Below are positions 1 through 10,800 of a stretch of DNA of 64,000 nt, one piece after another. The stretch covers positions 5,264,618 to 5,328,617 of the forward strand of contig NC_044917.1 in the NCBI RefSeq assembly GCF_003576645.1, read 5' to 3'. A program made the position numbers and the translations under genes. The stretch is from Ipomoea triloba (Eukaryota; Streptophyta; Magnoliopsida; Solanales; Convolvulaceae). The notes beneath the pieces are model-generated. The model did no database searches. It was not told the DNA's origin and was given only the letters and a program-made list of their open reading frames with translations. Positions within the stretch are counted from its first letter, which is position 1; the number at the start of each line of letters is the position of its first letter.

Positions 1-418
1 GGTCGGGTCGGGTCAATATGCAATTGTAACACTTATATGTACAAATGTCATATTTTCTTATATGCTCAAATGTAATACTAATCAGGAATAAATTTTTTGT
101 TACTTATAAGGGTAAATGTAATACTTTTAAGGGAAAATACAATACTTTTACATTTCAATTTAAAAGTATTACTTTTTTCCTCAAAAGTATTATATTTGCC
201 CTTATAAGTAAGGGGCACTTGTCAACATTACTTATTATGAAAAATGTATTACTTTTTCTCTTATAAGTATCAAAAATTGTATTCTTGATTAGTGTTATAT
301 TTGAGCATATAAGTATGATATTTGCACATATAAGTATGACATTTGCATGGTGCTTTGACCCGACCCGACCGGTCTCACGAATAAGGATCCGTGAGACGGT
401 CTCACACAAGTGTGACTC
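1..418. mobile_element. Foldback MITE, copy 1 (left end outside window)
   Basis: The segment from the GGTCGGGTCGGGTCA motif to the ending GTGTGACTC matches the complete copy at 48793-49243. Its interior is self-complementary: both halves use TAAGTATGACATTTG / CAAATGTCATACTTA type words. The right end carries the GAGACGGTCTCACACAAGT terminal motif at 392-411. The left terminal repeat lies outside the window. Non-autonomous and non-coding; the short open frames inside are by-products of the repeat. Confidence 0.8.
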
Positions 419-984
419 GTGAATAAATTAGTAGCTAGTGCTTAATATGTCTACTTCCCTTAGGTTTGATACCATGAAATATTTAATTTTGACTTGAAAG
501 AGTCACACTTGTGTGAGATAGATTAAATCTAAGATAGTTGCTTGTTACTTATGATGTAAATCATATAATACTTATAACATAAAACTTAATACCAATTTAA
601 AATAAATCAATTGTTACTTATAATAGATATTATAATATTTATATGCGAAATTGTGATGCACTAATATTATTTAGGGCAAAATGATTGTTAATAATGATAA
701 ATAGTGTAATACTTATAACTAACATTGTGATGCTTACAAAATATAATTATAATATAAATATTGTAATACTTATATGTGAAATGTTACTTCTGAAATAAGT
801 TGTAATACTTATTGTATAAAATTTAATACTAATTTGAATTAAAGATAAATCCTTACTTATGATAGGCATTGTAATACTTATGTGTGAAATTGTGATACTG
901 TTTAATTAGGATAAAATTAATTATTACTAATGATAAATATTGTACTATTTAAAACTGAAATTGTGATACTTACACACCTAGTTA
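419..984. other. AT-rich intergenic DNA with MITE-like words
   Basis: No gene seen. The stretch is rich in repeated words such as TTGTAATACTTAT and ATTGTGATAC, which resemble the interior of the adjacent MITE. Near 489-508 there is a lone terminal-type motif (GAGTCACACTTGTGTGAGA). It may be a diverged, longer relative of the MITE; that is inference. Confidence 0.5.
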
Positions 985-989
985 TTTAT

Positions 990-1146
990 TATTAGGACTC
1001 TACATAATAGAGTCATACAATAAGTCTCAGTCCTAGTTTACTTATGATTCTCAGTCCTAGTTTACTTATGATTCTCTTGTATATATACTCTTGTATTCCT
1101 ACAGTTATATTTTGTGAACTCTAATACAAACATAATTGTTCTCATC
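990..1146 (+). repeat. 5' LTR of copia family 1
   Basis: 157 bp, starting TATTAGGACTC and ending TTCTCATC. It contains a 24-bp tandem duplication of the TCAGTCCTAGTTTACTTATG word and a TATATATA-type promoter stretch before CTCTTGTATTCC. Same sequence as 5884-6040. Confidence 0.93.
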
Positions 1147-1155
1147 TGGTATCAG
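1147..1155 (+). other. Primer-binding site of copia family 1
   Basis: TGGTATCAG directly abuts the 5' LTR. It is complementary to the 3' end of plant initiator methionine tRNA, the usual copia primer. Confidence 0.85.
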
Positions 1156-1180
1156 TCGCTAGGGTTTCGTTCTTGTTCCC

Positions 1181-3304
1181 ATGGCTACGAATGACGGCTC
1201 TGCCTCTGAGCGGACCGTTTCAGATGTTGCTGTGAGTTCTGCGGCGCCGGCTCCCGTGTCGTCGCTCTCTTCTGCTCATCACTACATTAGCATCAAACTC
1301 AACCACCGCAATTTTTTGTTTTGGCGTACTCAGGTTCTCCCGTTTCTACGTGGCCATGATCTCATTGATCTTGTTGATGGATCGTGTCCTTGCCCGGAGG
1401 AGTTCCTCCCTGCCGTGTCTGCTGCTACCTCGTCCGCTGCTGCTGCCCGCGTTCAGAATCCGGCGTTTGTTGCGTGGTCTCGCCGTGATCAAGGGTTGCT
1501 GTCTCTCCTGGTTTCTTCGCTGTCCGAGGAGGTGCTCTCCATCGCCGTCGGCTGTAGGACATCGAAGGAGTTGTGGGATGCCATTGAGCAGTCCCTCGCT
1601 TCCGCCTCTCAATCCCGCCAACTTCACTTGCTTAGCCAACTCCATGGTCTCCGGCAAGGAGATTCGTCGACGGCAGAGTATCTCGGGCGAGCTCGGCTTA
1701 TTGTTGAAGATTTAGCTCTCGCCGGCCGGAAGGTAACGCTGGAAGAACAGACCCTGTACGTGTTCCGCGGCCTTCGACCGGAGTTCAAGGGTGTCACCTC
1801 TTCGCTGGCGGTTCGAGGACATCCGGTGACGCTCCTTGAGCTTGCTGACTTGCTGGGCGCGCAAGACTTCATCGCCGGTGATGATTACGCATTGCCTGGA
1901 GGTGCTGCACCGGCGGCTTTCGCTGCTCAGGGAGGTCGGCAGTCACGTGGCGGTGGGAGAGGCCGTGGCAGAGGCTCTTCCATCCAGTGTCAAATTTGCG
2001 GTTCATTTGGTCACTCGGCTTTGTCTTGTTACAAGTTGCCTTATGTGGTTTCTCCGCAAGTGAATTTTATTCATCAGGGTGATTCGGCGAATAACGTGAC
2101 TGCTCATACCTGGTTGCCTGACACTGGTGCAACACATCATGCCACACCTGATATAGCTGCCCTCTCTACTTCTGAAGAATATGGTGGTAACGACACTTTA
2201 CGTGTTGGTGACGGTACGCCTTTACTTATTAGTAACGTGGGTCATGCTTCTATTTCTACGCCTTCTAGGTCTCTTAAGTTGTCTCATATTTTACATGTTC
2301 CCCGTCTTTCTGCCTCTTTATTATCCGTTCAGCGCTTTGCGTCGGATAATCAGGTGTTTTTTGAGTTTCACCCTTCCTTCTTTGTTGTGAAGGATATTCG
2401 GACCAAGGAAATTCTTTTGCGGGGCAATAGTTCCGGTGGGCTCTATGCCTTGCCGGTTCCTTCTGGTTCACCTTCCGCGTTTATTTCTGCTCGTGCTTCG
2501 GCGTCTACGTGGCATGATCGTTTGGGTCATCCGCATCAGCGTGTTTTACATCGAGTCTTGGAGTCTTGTTCTGTTAGTGAGTCGAATAAAACTTCTCATA
2601 CTGTGTGTTCTGCGTGTCAAATGGGTAAATCTGCACGTTTCCCATTGCCACGTGTTGTCTCTGTTAGTTCGAATGTGCTAGATTTAGTTTATACGGACAT
2701 TTGGGGCCCTGCTCCTGTACTCTCTTCTGAGGGTTATCGTTATTTTGTTTTATTTGTGGATGACTTTTCTTGTTATACTTGGTATTTTCCTATGAAATTA
2801 AAGTCAGATATATATTCTGTTTTTGAGCGTTTTCGATGTTTAGCTGAACGTGCCTTCAATCGTAAAATCAAAGCTGTTCAATCTGATTTAGGGGCTGAGT
2901 ATAAAAAGTTACATTCTGTTTTTGTTCAGCTTGGTATTAGTCACAGGCAATCTTGTGCGTACACACACGAACAGAATGGTCGTGTGGAACGGAAGCACAG
3001 GCATGTGGTTGAAACCGGGCTAGCACTTATGGCTCGTGCCTCTGTGCCGTCTCGGTTCTGGCATTTTGCTTTTGAGGCTGCTGTTTTCCTTATTAACAAA
3101 ATGCCCTCGCATACTCTCCATAACTCTAGTCCTCATGTCTTAGTGCATAGATCTCAGCCATCATATTCCTTTCTTCGTGTCTTTGGCTGTCTGTGCTATC
3201 CGCACTTACGGCCATATAATCGTCATAAATTGTCTTACAGGTCTTCTCCATGTGTCTTTCTGGGCTATCCTGATTCGTTTCGGGGTTATAGGTGCATGGA
3301 CCTG
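1181..3304 (+). CDS. Copia family 1 gag-pol, 5' part (gag, protease, integrase)
   Basis: An open frame of about 708 codons up to the contig edge at N3305. It begins with a UBN2-type gag (NHRNFLFWRTQVLPFL near residue 40). A single CCHC zinc knuckle follows near residue 270 (CQICGSFGHSALSC), then a retroviral-type protease core LPDTGATHH near residue 315. The GAG-pre-integrase segment has WHDRLGHP and CSACQMGK. The integrase core has its D, D, E residues in YTDIWGP, QSDLGAEY and EQNGRVERK. No stop interrupts it. The start ATG is 34 bp after the LTR, which is normal for this short-leader type. The frame is cut only by the assembly join, not by a biological stop. Confidence 0.93.
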
Positions 3305-3305
3305 N

Positions 3306-3954
3306 TCACAGGCAATCTTGTGCGTACACACACGAACAGAATGGTCGTGTGGAACGGAAGCACAGGCATGTGGTTGAAACCGGGCTAGCACTTATGGCTC
3401 GTGCCTCTGTGCCGTCTCGGTTCTAGCATTTTGCTTTTGAGGCTGCTGTTTTCCTTATTAACAAAATGCCCTCGCATACTCTCCATAACTCTAGTCCTCA
3501 TGTCTTAGTGCACAGATCTCAGCCATCATATTCCTTTCTTCGTGTCTTTGGCTGTCTGTGCTATCCGCACTTACGGCCATATAATCGTCATAAACTGTCT
3601 TACAGGTCTTCTCCATGTGTCTTTCTGGGCTATCCTGATTCGTTTCGGGGTTATAGGTGCATGGACCTGCGTACTAATAAAGTTTTTGTGTGCCGTCATG
3701 TGCGGTTTGATGAAGCTGTGTTTCCTTTTGGTGCTAAGTCTGTTTTGCAGGCTCCATCAGAATCTATTGCACGACCTTGGGCTGAATCTGTTTTTCATCC
3801 TGTGGCTGATCCATCTGTGGTAGCTCCCTCGCCTCCTGCTGATGTGGCTCAGAAGAGGCCTCGTGGTCGGCCACGTGGTCGTACTGTGCGTCCCACGGAG
3901 AGGTCTCACTCAATGGCCACTAGGAGTCGGTCTGTGGCTCCGGTTGCGGGTTTG
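3306..3954 (+). other. Redundant overlapping contig inside copia family 1
   Basis: 3306-3669 repeats 2941-3304 (364 bp) and 3588-3954 is repeated by 3956-4322 (367 bp). The piece is a separate contig placed between single-N gaps without merging its overlaps. It differs from the left overlap at a few transitions. One of these turns the TGG codon of RFWHFAF into TAG at 3424-3426, so this contig derives from a different allele, a different copy, or carries an error. Confidence 0.9.
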
Positions 3955-3956
3955 NT

Positions 3957-5876
3957 CATAAACTGTCTTACAGGTCTTCTCCATGTGTCTTTCTGGGCTA
4001 TCCTGATTCGTTTCGGGGTTATAGGTGCATGGACCTGCGTACTAATAAAGTTTTTGTGTGCCGTCATGTGCGGTTTGATGAAGCTGTGTTTCCTTTTGGT
4101 GCTAAGTCTGTTTTGCAGGCTCCATCAGAATCTATTGCACGACCTTGGGCTGAATCTGTTTTTCATCCTGTGGCTGATCCATCTGTGGTAGCTCCCTCGC
4201 CTCCTGCTGATGTGGCTCAGAAGAGGCCTCGTGGTCGGCCACGTGGTCGTACTGTGCGTCCCACGGAGAGGTCTCACTCAATGGCCACTAGGAGTCGGTC
4301 TGTGGCTCCGGTTGCGGGTTTGACTGTGCAAGTTTTCTCTGTTGATCCTACTTGTTATACTCAGGCAGTCAAACACTCTGAATGGAGGGAGGCAATGGAT
4401 CAGGAGTTCAATGCCTTGTTGCAGAATCAGACATGGTGCTTGGTTCCTCCCACTGCGTCTATGAATATTATTGGCTGCAAGTGGGTGTTTCGCACGAAAA
4501 GGAAGGCTGATGGATCTGTTGAGCGCTACAAGGCCAGGCTCGTGGCTAAAGGGTTTAATCAGGTCCCGGGTCAAGATTTCTTTGACACTTTCAGCCCGGT
4601 GGTTAAACCTACTACAGTCAGGTTGTTGCTCTCTCTTGCTCTTTCTTCTGGTTGGCTAGTCAGGCAATTGGATGTGCATAATGCATTCCTTAATGGTAAT
4701 CTTACAGAAACTGTTTACATGCGTCAGCCTCCGGGGTATGTTGATTCTCAGCACCCTGATCATGTTTGCTTGTTGAAACGCTCCCTGTATGGTTTGAAGC
4801 AGGCTCCCCGGGCTTGGTTCACTCGTTTGCACACTTTTCTGTTATCTGCTGGTTTTAATGCCTCTAAAACTGATGTTTCGTTATTTTATTATTCTCGTGG
4901 ATCGGCTACTGTTTACCTGCTTGTTTATGTGGATGATATTCTTGTTATGAGCAATGAGCATGGTGCATTGGAGGCTTTGCTCTCCAAGCTCTCTAGTACT
5001 TTCAAGATTAGAGATCTTGGTGAGCCTGGGTTTTTCCTTGGGATTGAAACAGTCAAGTGTGCAGATGGAGTGTTGCTTTCTCAGCGCAGGTATATGACTG
5101 ACATACTTAAACGAGCTGGTATGACAGACTGCAAACCTGTGTCTACACCTACTACGACTTCAAAGACAATATCTACCTGTACAGATCCATATGATGATCC
5201 CACGCAATACCGGAGCATTGCAGGTGCACTACAGTACCTAACTATCACGAGACCAGATTTATCCTTTGCAGTTAATCTGCTTTGTCAGCACATGCATGCT
5301 CCAACCACTGCACACTGGGAACAACTGAAACGTGTGTTAAGGTATGTTAAAGGTACTATGTCTTTGGGTCTGCGATTGAGAAAGTCAAGTTCAGGTGAGC
5401 TTCATGCATTCTCGGATTCTGACTGGGCTGGTTGTCCTACGGATAGAAAGTCTACTAGTGGGCATGCTGTGTTTCTTGGAACCAATCTAGTGTCCTGGGT
5501 ATGCAAGAAACAAAGGACTGTTGCTCGATCTTCTACTGAAGCAGAGTACAAGGCTCTTGCAGATGTATGTGCTGAAGTTCTGTGGATCCTCTCTTTGCTG
5601 CGAGAAATAGGAATTTCACCTCTTCCAGTGCCCAAACTTTGGTGTGACAATCTTGGAGCTACTTATATGTGTGCTAATCCTATTTTTCATGCTCGCACAA
5701 AGCATGTCGAAATTGATTATCACTTTGTGAGAGACAGAGTAGCTGCAGGAGACATTCAGGTGCACTTTATTTCTACTAAGGATCAGCTAGCTGATATTTT
5801 CACCAAGTCACTCGCAGGTCCCCGGTTCTGCTTCTTACGTGACAAGCTACAGGTTACTTCCGTACCATCCGCTTGA
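3957..5876 (+). CDS. Copia family 1 pol, 3' part (reverse transcriptase, RNase H)
   Basis: In-frame continuation of pol. A basic linker is followed by the RVT_2 reverse transcriptase: CKWVFRTKRKADGS, RYKARLVAKGF, the LDVHNAFLNG catalytic aspartate, SLYGLKQAPRAWF and the YVDDILV catalytic box. The copia-type RNase H follows, with SDSDWAGCPTDRKSTSG, SSTEAEYKAL and the DQLADIFTKSL tail. The stop TGA at 5874-5876 overlaps the start of the polypurine tract. No internal stop or frameshift, so the polymerase part looks potentially functional. A near-identical partial copy of this region lies at 53655-54655. Confidence 0.95.
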   Translation, partial: HKLSYRSSPCVFLGYPDSFRGYRCMDLRTNKVFVCRHVRFDEAVFPFGAKSVLQAPSESIARPWAESVFHPVADPSVVAPSPPADVAQKRPRGRPRGRTVRPTERSHSMATRSRSVAPVAGLTVQVFSVDPTCYTQAVKHSEWREAMDQEFNALLQNQTWCLVPPTASMNIIGCKWVFRTKRKADGSVERYKARLVAKGFNQVPGQDFFDTFSPVVKPTTVRLLLSLALSSGWLVRQLDVHNAFLNGNLTETVYMRQPPGYVDSQHPDHVCLLKRSLYGLKQAPRAWFTRLHTFLLSAGFNASKTDVSLFYYSRGSATVYLLVYVDDILVMSNEHGALEALLSKLSSTFKIRDLGEPGFFLGIETVKCADGVLLSQRRYMTDILKRAGMTDCKPVSTPTTTSKTISTCTDPYDDPTQYRSIAGALQYLTITRPDLSFAVNLLCQHMHAPTTAHWEQLKRVLRYVKGTMSLGLRLRKSSSGELHAFSDSDWAGCPTDRKSTSGHAVFLGTNLVSWVCKKQRTVARSSTEAEYKALADVCAEVLWILSLLREIGISPLPVPKLWCDNLGATYMCANPIFHARTKHVEIDYHFVRDRVAAGDIQVHFISTKDQLADIFTKSLAGPRFCFLRDKLQVTSVPSA

Positions 5877-5883
5877 GGGGGAG
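5875..5883 (+). other. Polypurine tract of copia family 1
   Basis: GAGGGGGAG directly abuts the 3' LTR, the standard plus-strand primer position. Confidence 0.8.
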
Positions 5884-6040
5884 TATTAGGACTCTACATA
5901 ATAGAGTCATACAATAAGTCTCAGTCCTAGTTTACTTATGATTCTCAGTCCTAGTTTACTTATGATTCTCTTGTATATATACTCTTGTATTCCTACAGTT
6001 ATATTTTGTGAACTCTAATACAAACATAATTGTTCTCATC
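5884..6040 (+). repeat. 3' LTR of copia family 1
   Basis: 157 bp, no difference found from 990-1146 when read side by side. Followed by the TTTAT target duplication. Confidence 0.93.
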
Positions 6041-6045
6041 TTTAT

Positions 6046-6403
6046 AGTCTAAGTCGTCTCACAAACAACGATCCGTGAGATGATCTCGCACAAATTTTTG
6101 CATGCTCAAAATATTTTATTCTATTCCTAAAACCTAACTAATTGTAATGAGGTAAATGTTTCCTAATTCTTTTTTTTTTTTTTTTGAGAACAAATGTTTC
6201 CTAATTCTAATCATGCAATAATTCCTATATGTAATTATATATTCCAGTATTTTTAGGGTTGTTACCAGAAATTTGCTCCCTTCCTCTGGTGATTAAAGGA
6301 GCGACTATGCCACAATAATACATACTAAGATCAAATGAGAATGATCTCAAAAAAGACTAAAAATGAGGGGTGAATTAACTTTAATCACAAGTTATAAGTT
6401 GCA
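6046..6403. other. Intergenic or intronic AT-rich DNA
   Basis: No gene or recognised element body. A short stretch near 6056-6095 (GTCTCACAAACAACGATCCGTGAGATGATCTC) resembles the end of the foldback MITE. If the ACX3 gene is intact, this stretch lies in its first intron. Confidence 0.5.
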
Positions 6404-6585
6404 CTTCCGCCAAAGACCTTGTGGTCTAATGGCACCCGGTTTATACTCCCAAAGATAGTAAGTTGCACTTCCACCAAAGACCTTGTGGTCTAATGGCACC
6501 CGATTTATACTCCCAAAGATAGTGGGTTCGAGCTTCAGTAGGTTGAGAAAATAGCTATGAACACATACTACATTGTAACAGAATC
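6404..6585 (+). mobile_element. tRNA-derived SINE, head partly duplicated
   Basis: Contains a perfect pol III A box TGGTCTAATGG at 6422-6432 and again at 6486-6496, and a B-box-like GGTTCGAGCTT at 6525-6535. The spacing is that of a tRNA-derived head. The tail CTATGAACACATACTACATTGTAACAGA is shared, inverted, with the copies near 24404 and 37077. The first roughly 65 bp of the head is tandemly repeated, so there are two A boxes but one B box. Confidence 0.75.
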
Positions 6586-6720
6586 CGTACATGCGAAAAT
6601 GTGTTCATTTGCACAACCCACAACCAAATTTTCCATCAGATCATCACAAATATAATAAATAAGATGAGCAGTAAGAATTGAAGTAAAAGAATGAGTGAAG
6701 AAAGAAGCTAATAAGCATAC

Positions 6721-7196
6721 CAGAGAAAGACATGAACTCCAATCTTGATAGCCAATGAGTAGTCAAAAATGGCAATAACTTCACCAAGAGCAACCTTCCT
6801 CAACTCCGCTTCCGCCTCATTCTCAGTCAGCCATCCCCTAAACACCCCACAATCCGAGAGGTACTCAATTCTCCTCATCGTCATCTCCCTCTGCTGCTCC
6901 ATTGGCTGGTTATAATCCGCCCAAACATGCACTCTACCGCCTATTGATCTAGGGTTAAACACCTCGCTCTGTATTATCACCCCATACAGCCAGTCCCTCT
7001 CCTCCAAGTTGTGGCCGTCCATCAACTTCCGCATCTCGTACACGTCGAAACACGCCGCCGGTTCGGATGCCTCCGCCGGCGTGTAGCTGATGCACGGCCA
7101 GGATTGGAGTAGGACATCATCGTCGTCGAGATTTGGGTTTTCTTGACTGAGGAGGTGCCTGGTTAGGACGTTGGTTCTGAAACTCGCTCTCTCCAT
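6721..7196 (-). CDS. ACX3: Acyl-CoA oxidase 3 (peroxisomal), first exon only
   Basis: 158 codons plus two bases, ending at a GT donor (GTATGC on the minus strand) right after the conserved FLW. The protein follows plant ACX3 closely: DVYEMRKLMDGHN, RDWLYG, DYNQPMEQQREMTM, GVFRGWLTENEAEAELRK, KIGVHVFLW. ACX3 performs the FAD-dependent first step of peroxisomal beta-oxidation on medium-chain acyl-CoAs, forming trans-2-enoyl-CoA and H2O2. Residues 7-15 (RTNVLTRHL) fit a PTS2 peroxisomal signal, which ACX3 is known to use. The start is the first ATG of the frame. No second exon is visible in 1-6720, which is filled by a SINE, a copia element and a MITE. Either the first intron is larger than 6.7 kb and runs out of the window, or this is a broken gene fragment. 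Confidence 0.9.
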
Positions 7197-7863
7197 TGGT
7201 AATAACGATTGTTCAATTTTTTCATAATAATAAGTTTAGTATTATATATACAATTTACATGTTTAAAAAATTACATTAAAATATTAAGGAGTATTAATTA
7301 AATATATAAAAACAGTACACATTATAAAAATATTAAAAAATAAACAAGAGAAAATAATTTATTTAACTAATGACTATTAAATATGGCACCAATAAATAAT
7401 AAATAAAACATGTAACACATTATAGTGAGTATTTGTTTTAACAAAGAAATTGTGGTCCAAGACAAAACTACTTTTTTATTTTTGCCATAACTTCTTGATC
7501 AAACTTAACTCATTATACAAGGCTTTCATATTTGCAATTTATTGAATATATACCTACCCTCAAATAATTACTGCCTTGAAATAATGTCCAAATAAGCTGG
7601 CCACAACAATTGAATAATTCAGTTTCTTTTATTGATTCTACCACATGGTACAGTAGAGTATGGCCATCTCTTCAATGGTGTTAAAGAGTATAGTATATAC
7701 AAATTTTATGTATGTATAAAAATATGGAAGCACCTATATGGTATATGGAGTTGACAAATTCATAAATTAACCATGCAATGTGCTCTAATAACCACTCAAG
7801 TATAGTGTTACAAAATTGTATGTTCGTTAGACAACTTTTCTCCAGATTTTAGAGGGCTTCAGT
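7197..7863. other. ACX3 upstream region and TypA 3' region
   Basis: AT-rich spacer between two minus-strand genes. It should hold the ACX3 promoter and the TypA 3' untranslated region. No further gene or distinct element seen. Confidence 0.6.
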
Positions 7864-10800
7864 TCACTCCTTGGGTTTGTTCCTCATAGTTTTGCGCTTG
7901 TTGACATCCAAATATCTCTTTCTTAGCCTAATCGCTTTTGGTGTAACCTGTACAACAAAACATTATAATCGCGCATTAAGAAAGAAACCGTGTAACCTGT
8001 ACAATAAAACATTAATCGCGCAATAAGAAAGAAACCACACAAGATTCCGGCTTTACTATCAGTCTATCGCTAAGAATGAGTTGTAATTGTGATCATTGAT
8101 CGAGAAAAAAAAGGGGAGCAGCAAAGCAGACTGCAAGTACACAAAATAAATTTATGTTTGAAACCAGCATACCTCAATAAGCTCATCTGATGCAACGTAT
8201 CCTATTGCTTCCTCGAGAGTCATCTGTATGAGGTTTCAGCTAGTCAATAAACACGGAGAATACACTTCTTAACATGCCAAAGTGCATACTTTAGTGTAAC
8301 AACTTGTCTACAAAATCTGGTGTGAATATAGATGTTGATTTGTCAGTGATTTTTGGAGTGGTAAAAATCTCCGGACGAACATTTGATAGAATTGGAGGTT
8401 TTGGTTACGTATAAAAAGCAGACATATATATAATGGAGAAACAGAGTAAAAAGGTACATACCAATCGAGGAGGAGAGAGCTTCACATTGTCATCCTTGCA
8501 AGCGGCCCGTACATTGGTAAGTTCCTTTGTCCTTACTGGGTTAACCTGAAATGTGCGGTCATCCAGGTGTCATGCATGATACACCTTAATAGACAAAATG
8601 AAGATCGCATCTAAAAAAGACTGCATCTTACATCAAGATCACTGTCTCGTGAATGTTCTCCAACAATCATGCCATCATATGCCTGAACATTGCCAAAGGA
8701 ACGGCAAAAGAAAACCATTTTAATGGCACTGTATAACTTTTCCAAAGCAATCAATAATGCACAAGTCTAGAATTGTAAATAACACCATATTGAGTTTCTT
8801 TTAGCGCATTTGAGGATTGGGGATCAAATTTATGACATCCTAAACTAAAGTCATAAGCCAGTACCACTTGACCACGAGGCCTTGGGCTATTTAGTTAAAA
8901 TTTTAAAACTGATGTGTTATGCATGGTAGCATGACTAGTGCGGACTGAATTCAAGGAAAAGAACAATTCACATGACTTACATCCATCCCAGGAGTGACAA
9001 AGAGGACACCCCGAGGTTCCAGACTCATCAATGCATGAGCTGTGATTGTTCCAAAGCCCATAGATATCTGTTAAATCAAGTTCAACCAATAAAATCAGAC
9101 ACATCATACAAATATTTCTTTCACTGTTGAAAGGTAATATGATGGAACGTAAAAAGCTGTTATGTTTTGAGGGGAATATACAAGGAAAGAGAATAGAAAT
9201 TTGCAAGGATCTTTGCAAGGTAACATACCAACACGCCTTTCCTGACATTTCCAAGAGGACCACGATGCTTCTCATAATCTGCAAAAAAAATAAGCAGAGT
9301 TTCACTACAAAGGAACAGGCCAAGCATTTAGATGCTTAGTAGGCAAACACAAGTGACAAATAAAGAAGCAATTAATTTAAATTAATGAGAAGTATTGATA
9401 AGAGATGAGGAGAAATTTACTAAGAAAAGCACGGTGCATAAATCCTGTGCCACGGGTGTCACTACTGAACACACTTCGGTAACCAACTAATCCTCTGCAT
9501 TAGGCAAGCAAAGTAACATATAAGGATAAAGGTAGTTATATTAAGTACGAAAACGTAAGGGTTACAGTTTGGTTAATGCAGAAAAAGCAAAATTAAAATA
9601 CAAAACTATCAAATGAATTTTAAGAGAAACAAATTTTGTAGCAAAAACTCAATTATCTATGACATATAATGATAAAAGAAAAAATTTTCCTCCAAATTTT
9701 CATCAAGAAACATAACTAATAAAACAAGGGCTCACTTGAATTGGATCACTTGGCAATATTCCAGGAAAATCTGATTAACAGATTTCATGGAAACTCATCT
9801 CGAAGAGTTCAGAATCACCTCTTTATGTTAAATGTTACTAAAATAAACTGAAGAGGTAAAAATGACTTATCCTGAGAATTAATATGCCATATTAGATGGG
9901 AGCACAAGTAAAACTTATGCATGAAATGGCCAAAGATAAACAGTTTCGCTTAAAATATTTGCAGATCAGAATTCAGAAATAGGATGAAATGGTTTACTGT
10001 AAGTAGATGATTCTCTCAAAAGGAAAAGAGACTGGCATACAAAACAGATCACTTTTTAGCATATCCTTCAACAAATTTGTCTTCTCTTTTGTTTGGAGGG
10101 GAAGGGGTTGGGAGGAGGCAAGTGCAACAAGAAAACAGAATATACCTTGACGGACAAGTCAAACACATTCTAGTCCTACCAACATTGCCTGGGACAGAGC
10201 CCATGTCAGTTACTTCAGCTCGTCTGTGAGAGAGTGTTTCCATAACAAAACCAACATGCTCATCATCAACCTGTAATAAACAAAATGATACCTTAATAAC
10301 AGTATTAGATAAAGAGGAAGACAAACAAATGAGTACTCAATTAAATCACACACCTCAATGGTTACTTCTTCAATAGGCTCAAGCTTTCGACCATTCTCAA
10401 ATTTGTACCTATCCATGAAGGAATTTTAGAAAAACTCCAAATACACACTTGTCATAAAGAAACTAAACCCAAATCTTTTGAAAAACAAGGAGAAACATGC
10501 TTGTAAAGGTTAAGGAAACCTAAAGCATTCACAAGTTGGGTCTATCCCTGCCAAATGATATTGAACAAATACTTATTAATATACAATGTATTGGTATTGT
10601 TTATTCATATGTACCATGGCATTAAGCTTGGGAAAGAAGAAAACACAGATTTTCAAGTGCAGATTTATTTGGGCAATATTTCACACAACAGTTAGTTTTA
10701 GAGACTAAATTGCAATTGCTTAAAGTATCTCTTATTTCCTTTACTTAAAGGCCTAAATCGGAGTTTTGAAGATAAAATGTGTTGGAGACCAACCCTAGAC

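Larger units (their letters stand above)
990..6040 (+). mobile_element. Ty1-copia LTR retrotransposon, family 1 (Ale/Retrofit-like)
   Basis: Two 157-bp LTRs (990-1146 and 5884-6040) look identical base for base. They are flanked by a perfect 5-bp duplication TTTAT at 985-989 and 6041-6045. A TGGTATCAG primer-binding site follows the left LTR directly and a GAGGGGGAG polypurine tract precedes the right one. The internal gag-pol order is gag, zinc knuckle, protease, integrase, reverse transcriptase, RNase H, which defines copia. The LTR ends are TA...TC rather than TG...CA. Two overlapping contig joins (N at 3305 and 3955) duplicate about 364 and 367 bp, so the real element is near 4.3 kb. It lies antisense to, and downstream of, the ACX3 exon. 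The lineage name is my estimate from the short LTRs and gag style. Confidence 0.95.

Noticed and set aside
155..409. Minus-strand frame of 84 codons, similar to one at 48932-49234
   Set aside because: Both lie inside the foldback MITE; similarity reflects the repeat, with no domain or codon bias.
5402..5650. 82-codon minus-strand frame repeated at 53037 and 54181
   Set aside because: Antisense shadow of the copia RNase H domain.
6474..6545. Possible tRNA gene (A and B boxes present); same at 61619-61700
   Set aside because: No acceptor or anticodon stem can be formed and copies share SINE tails; these are SINE heads.
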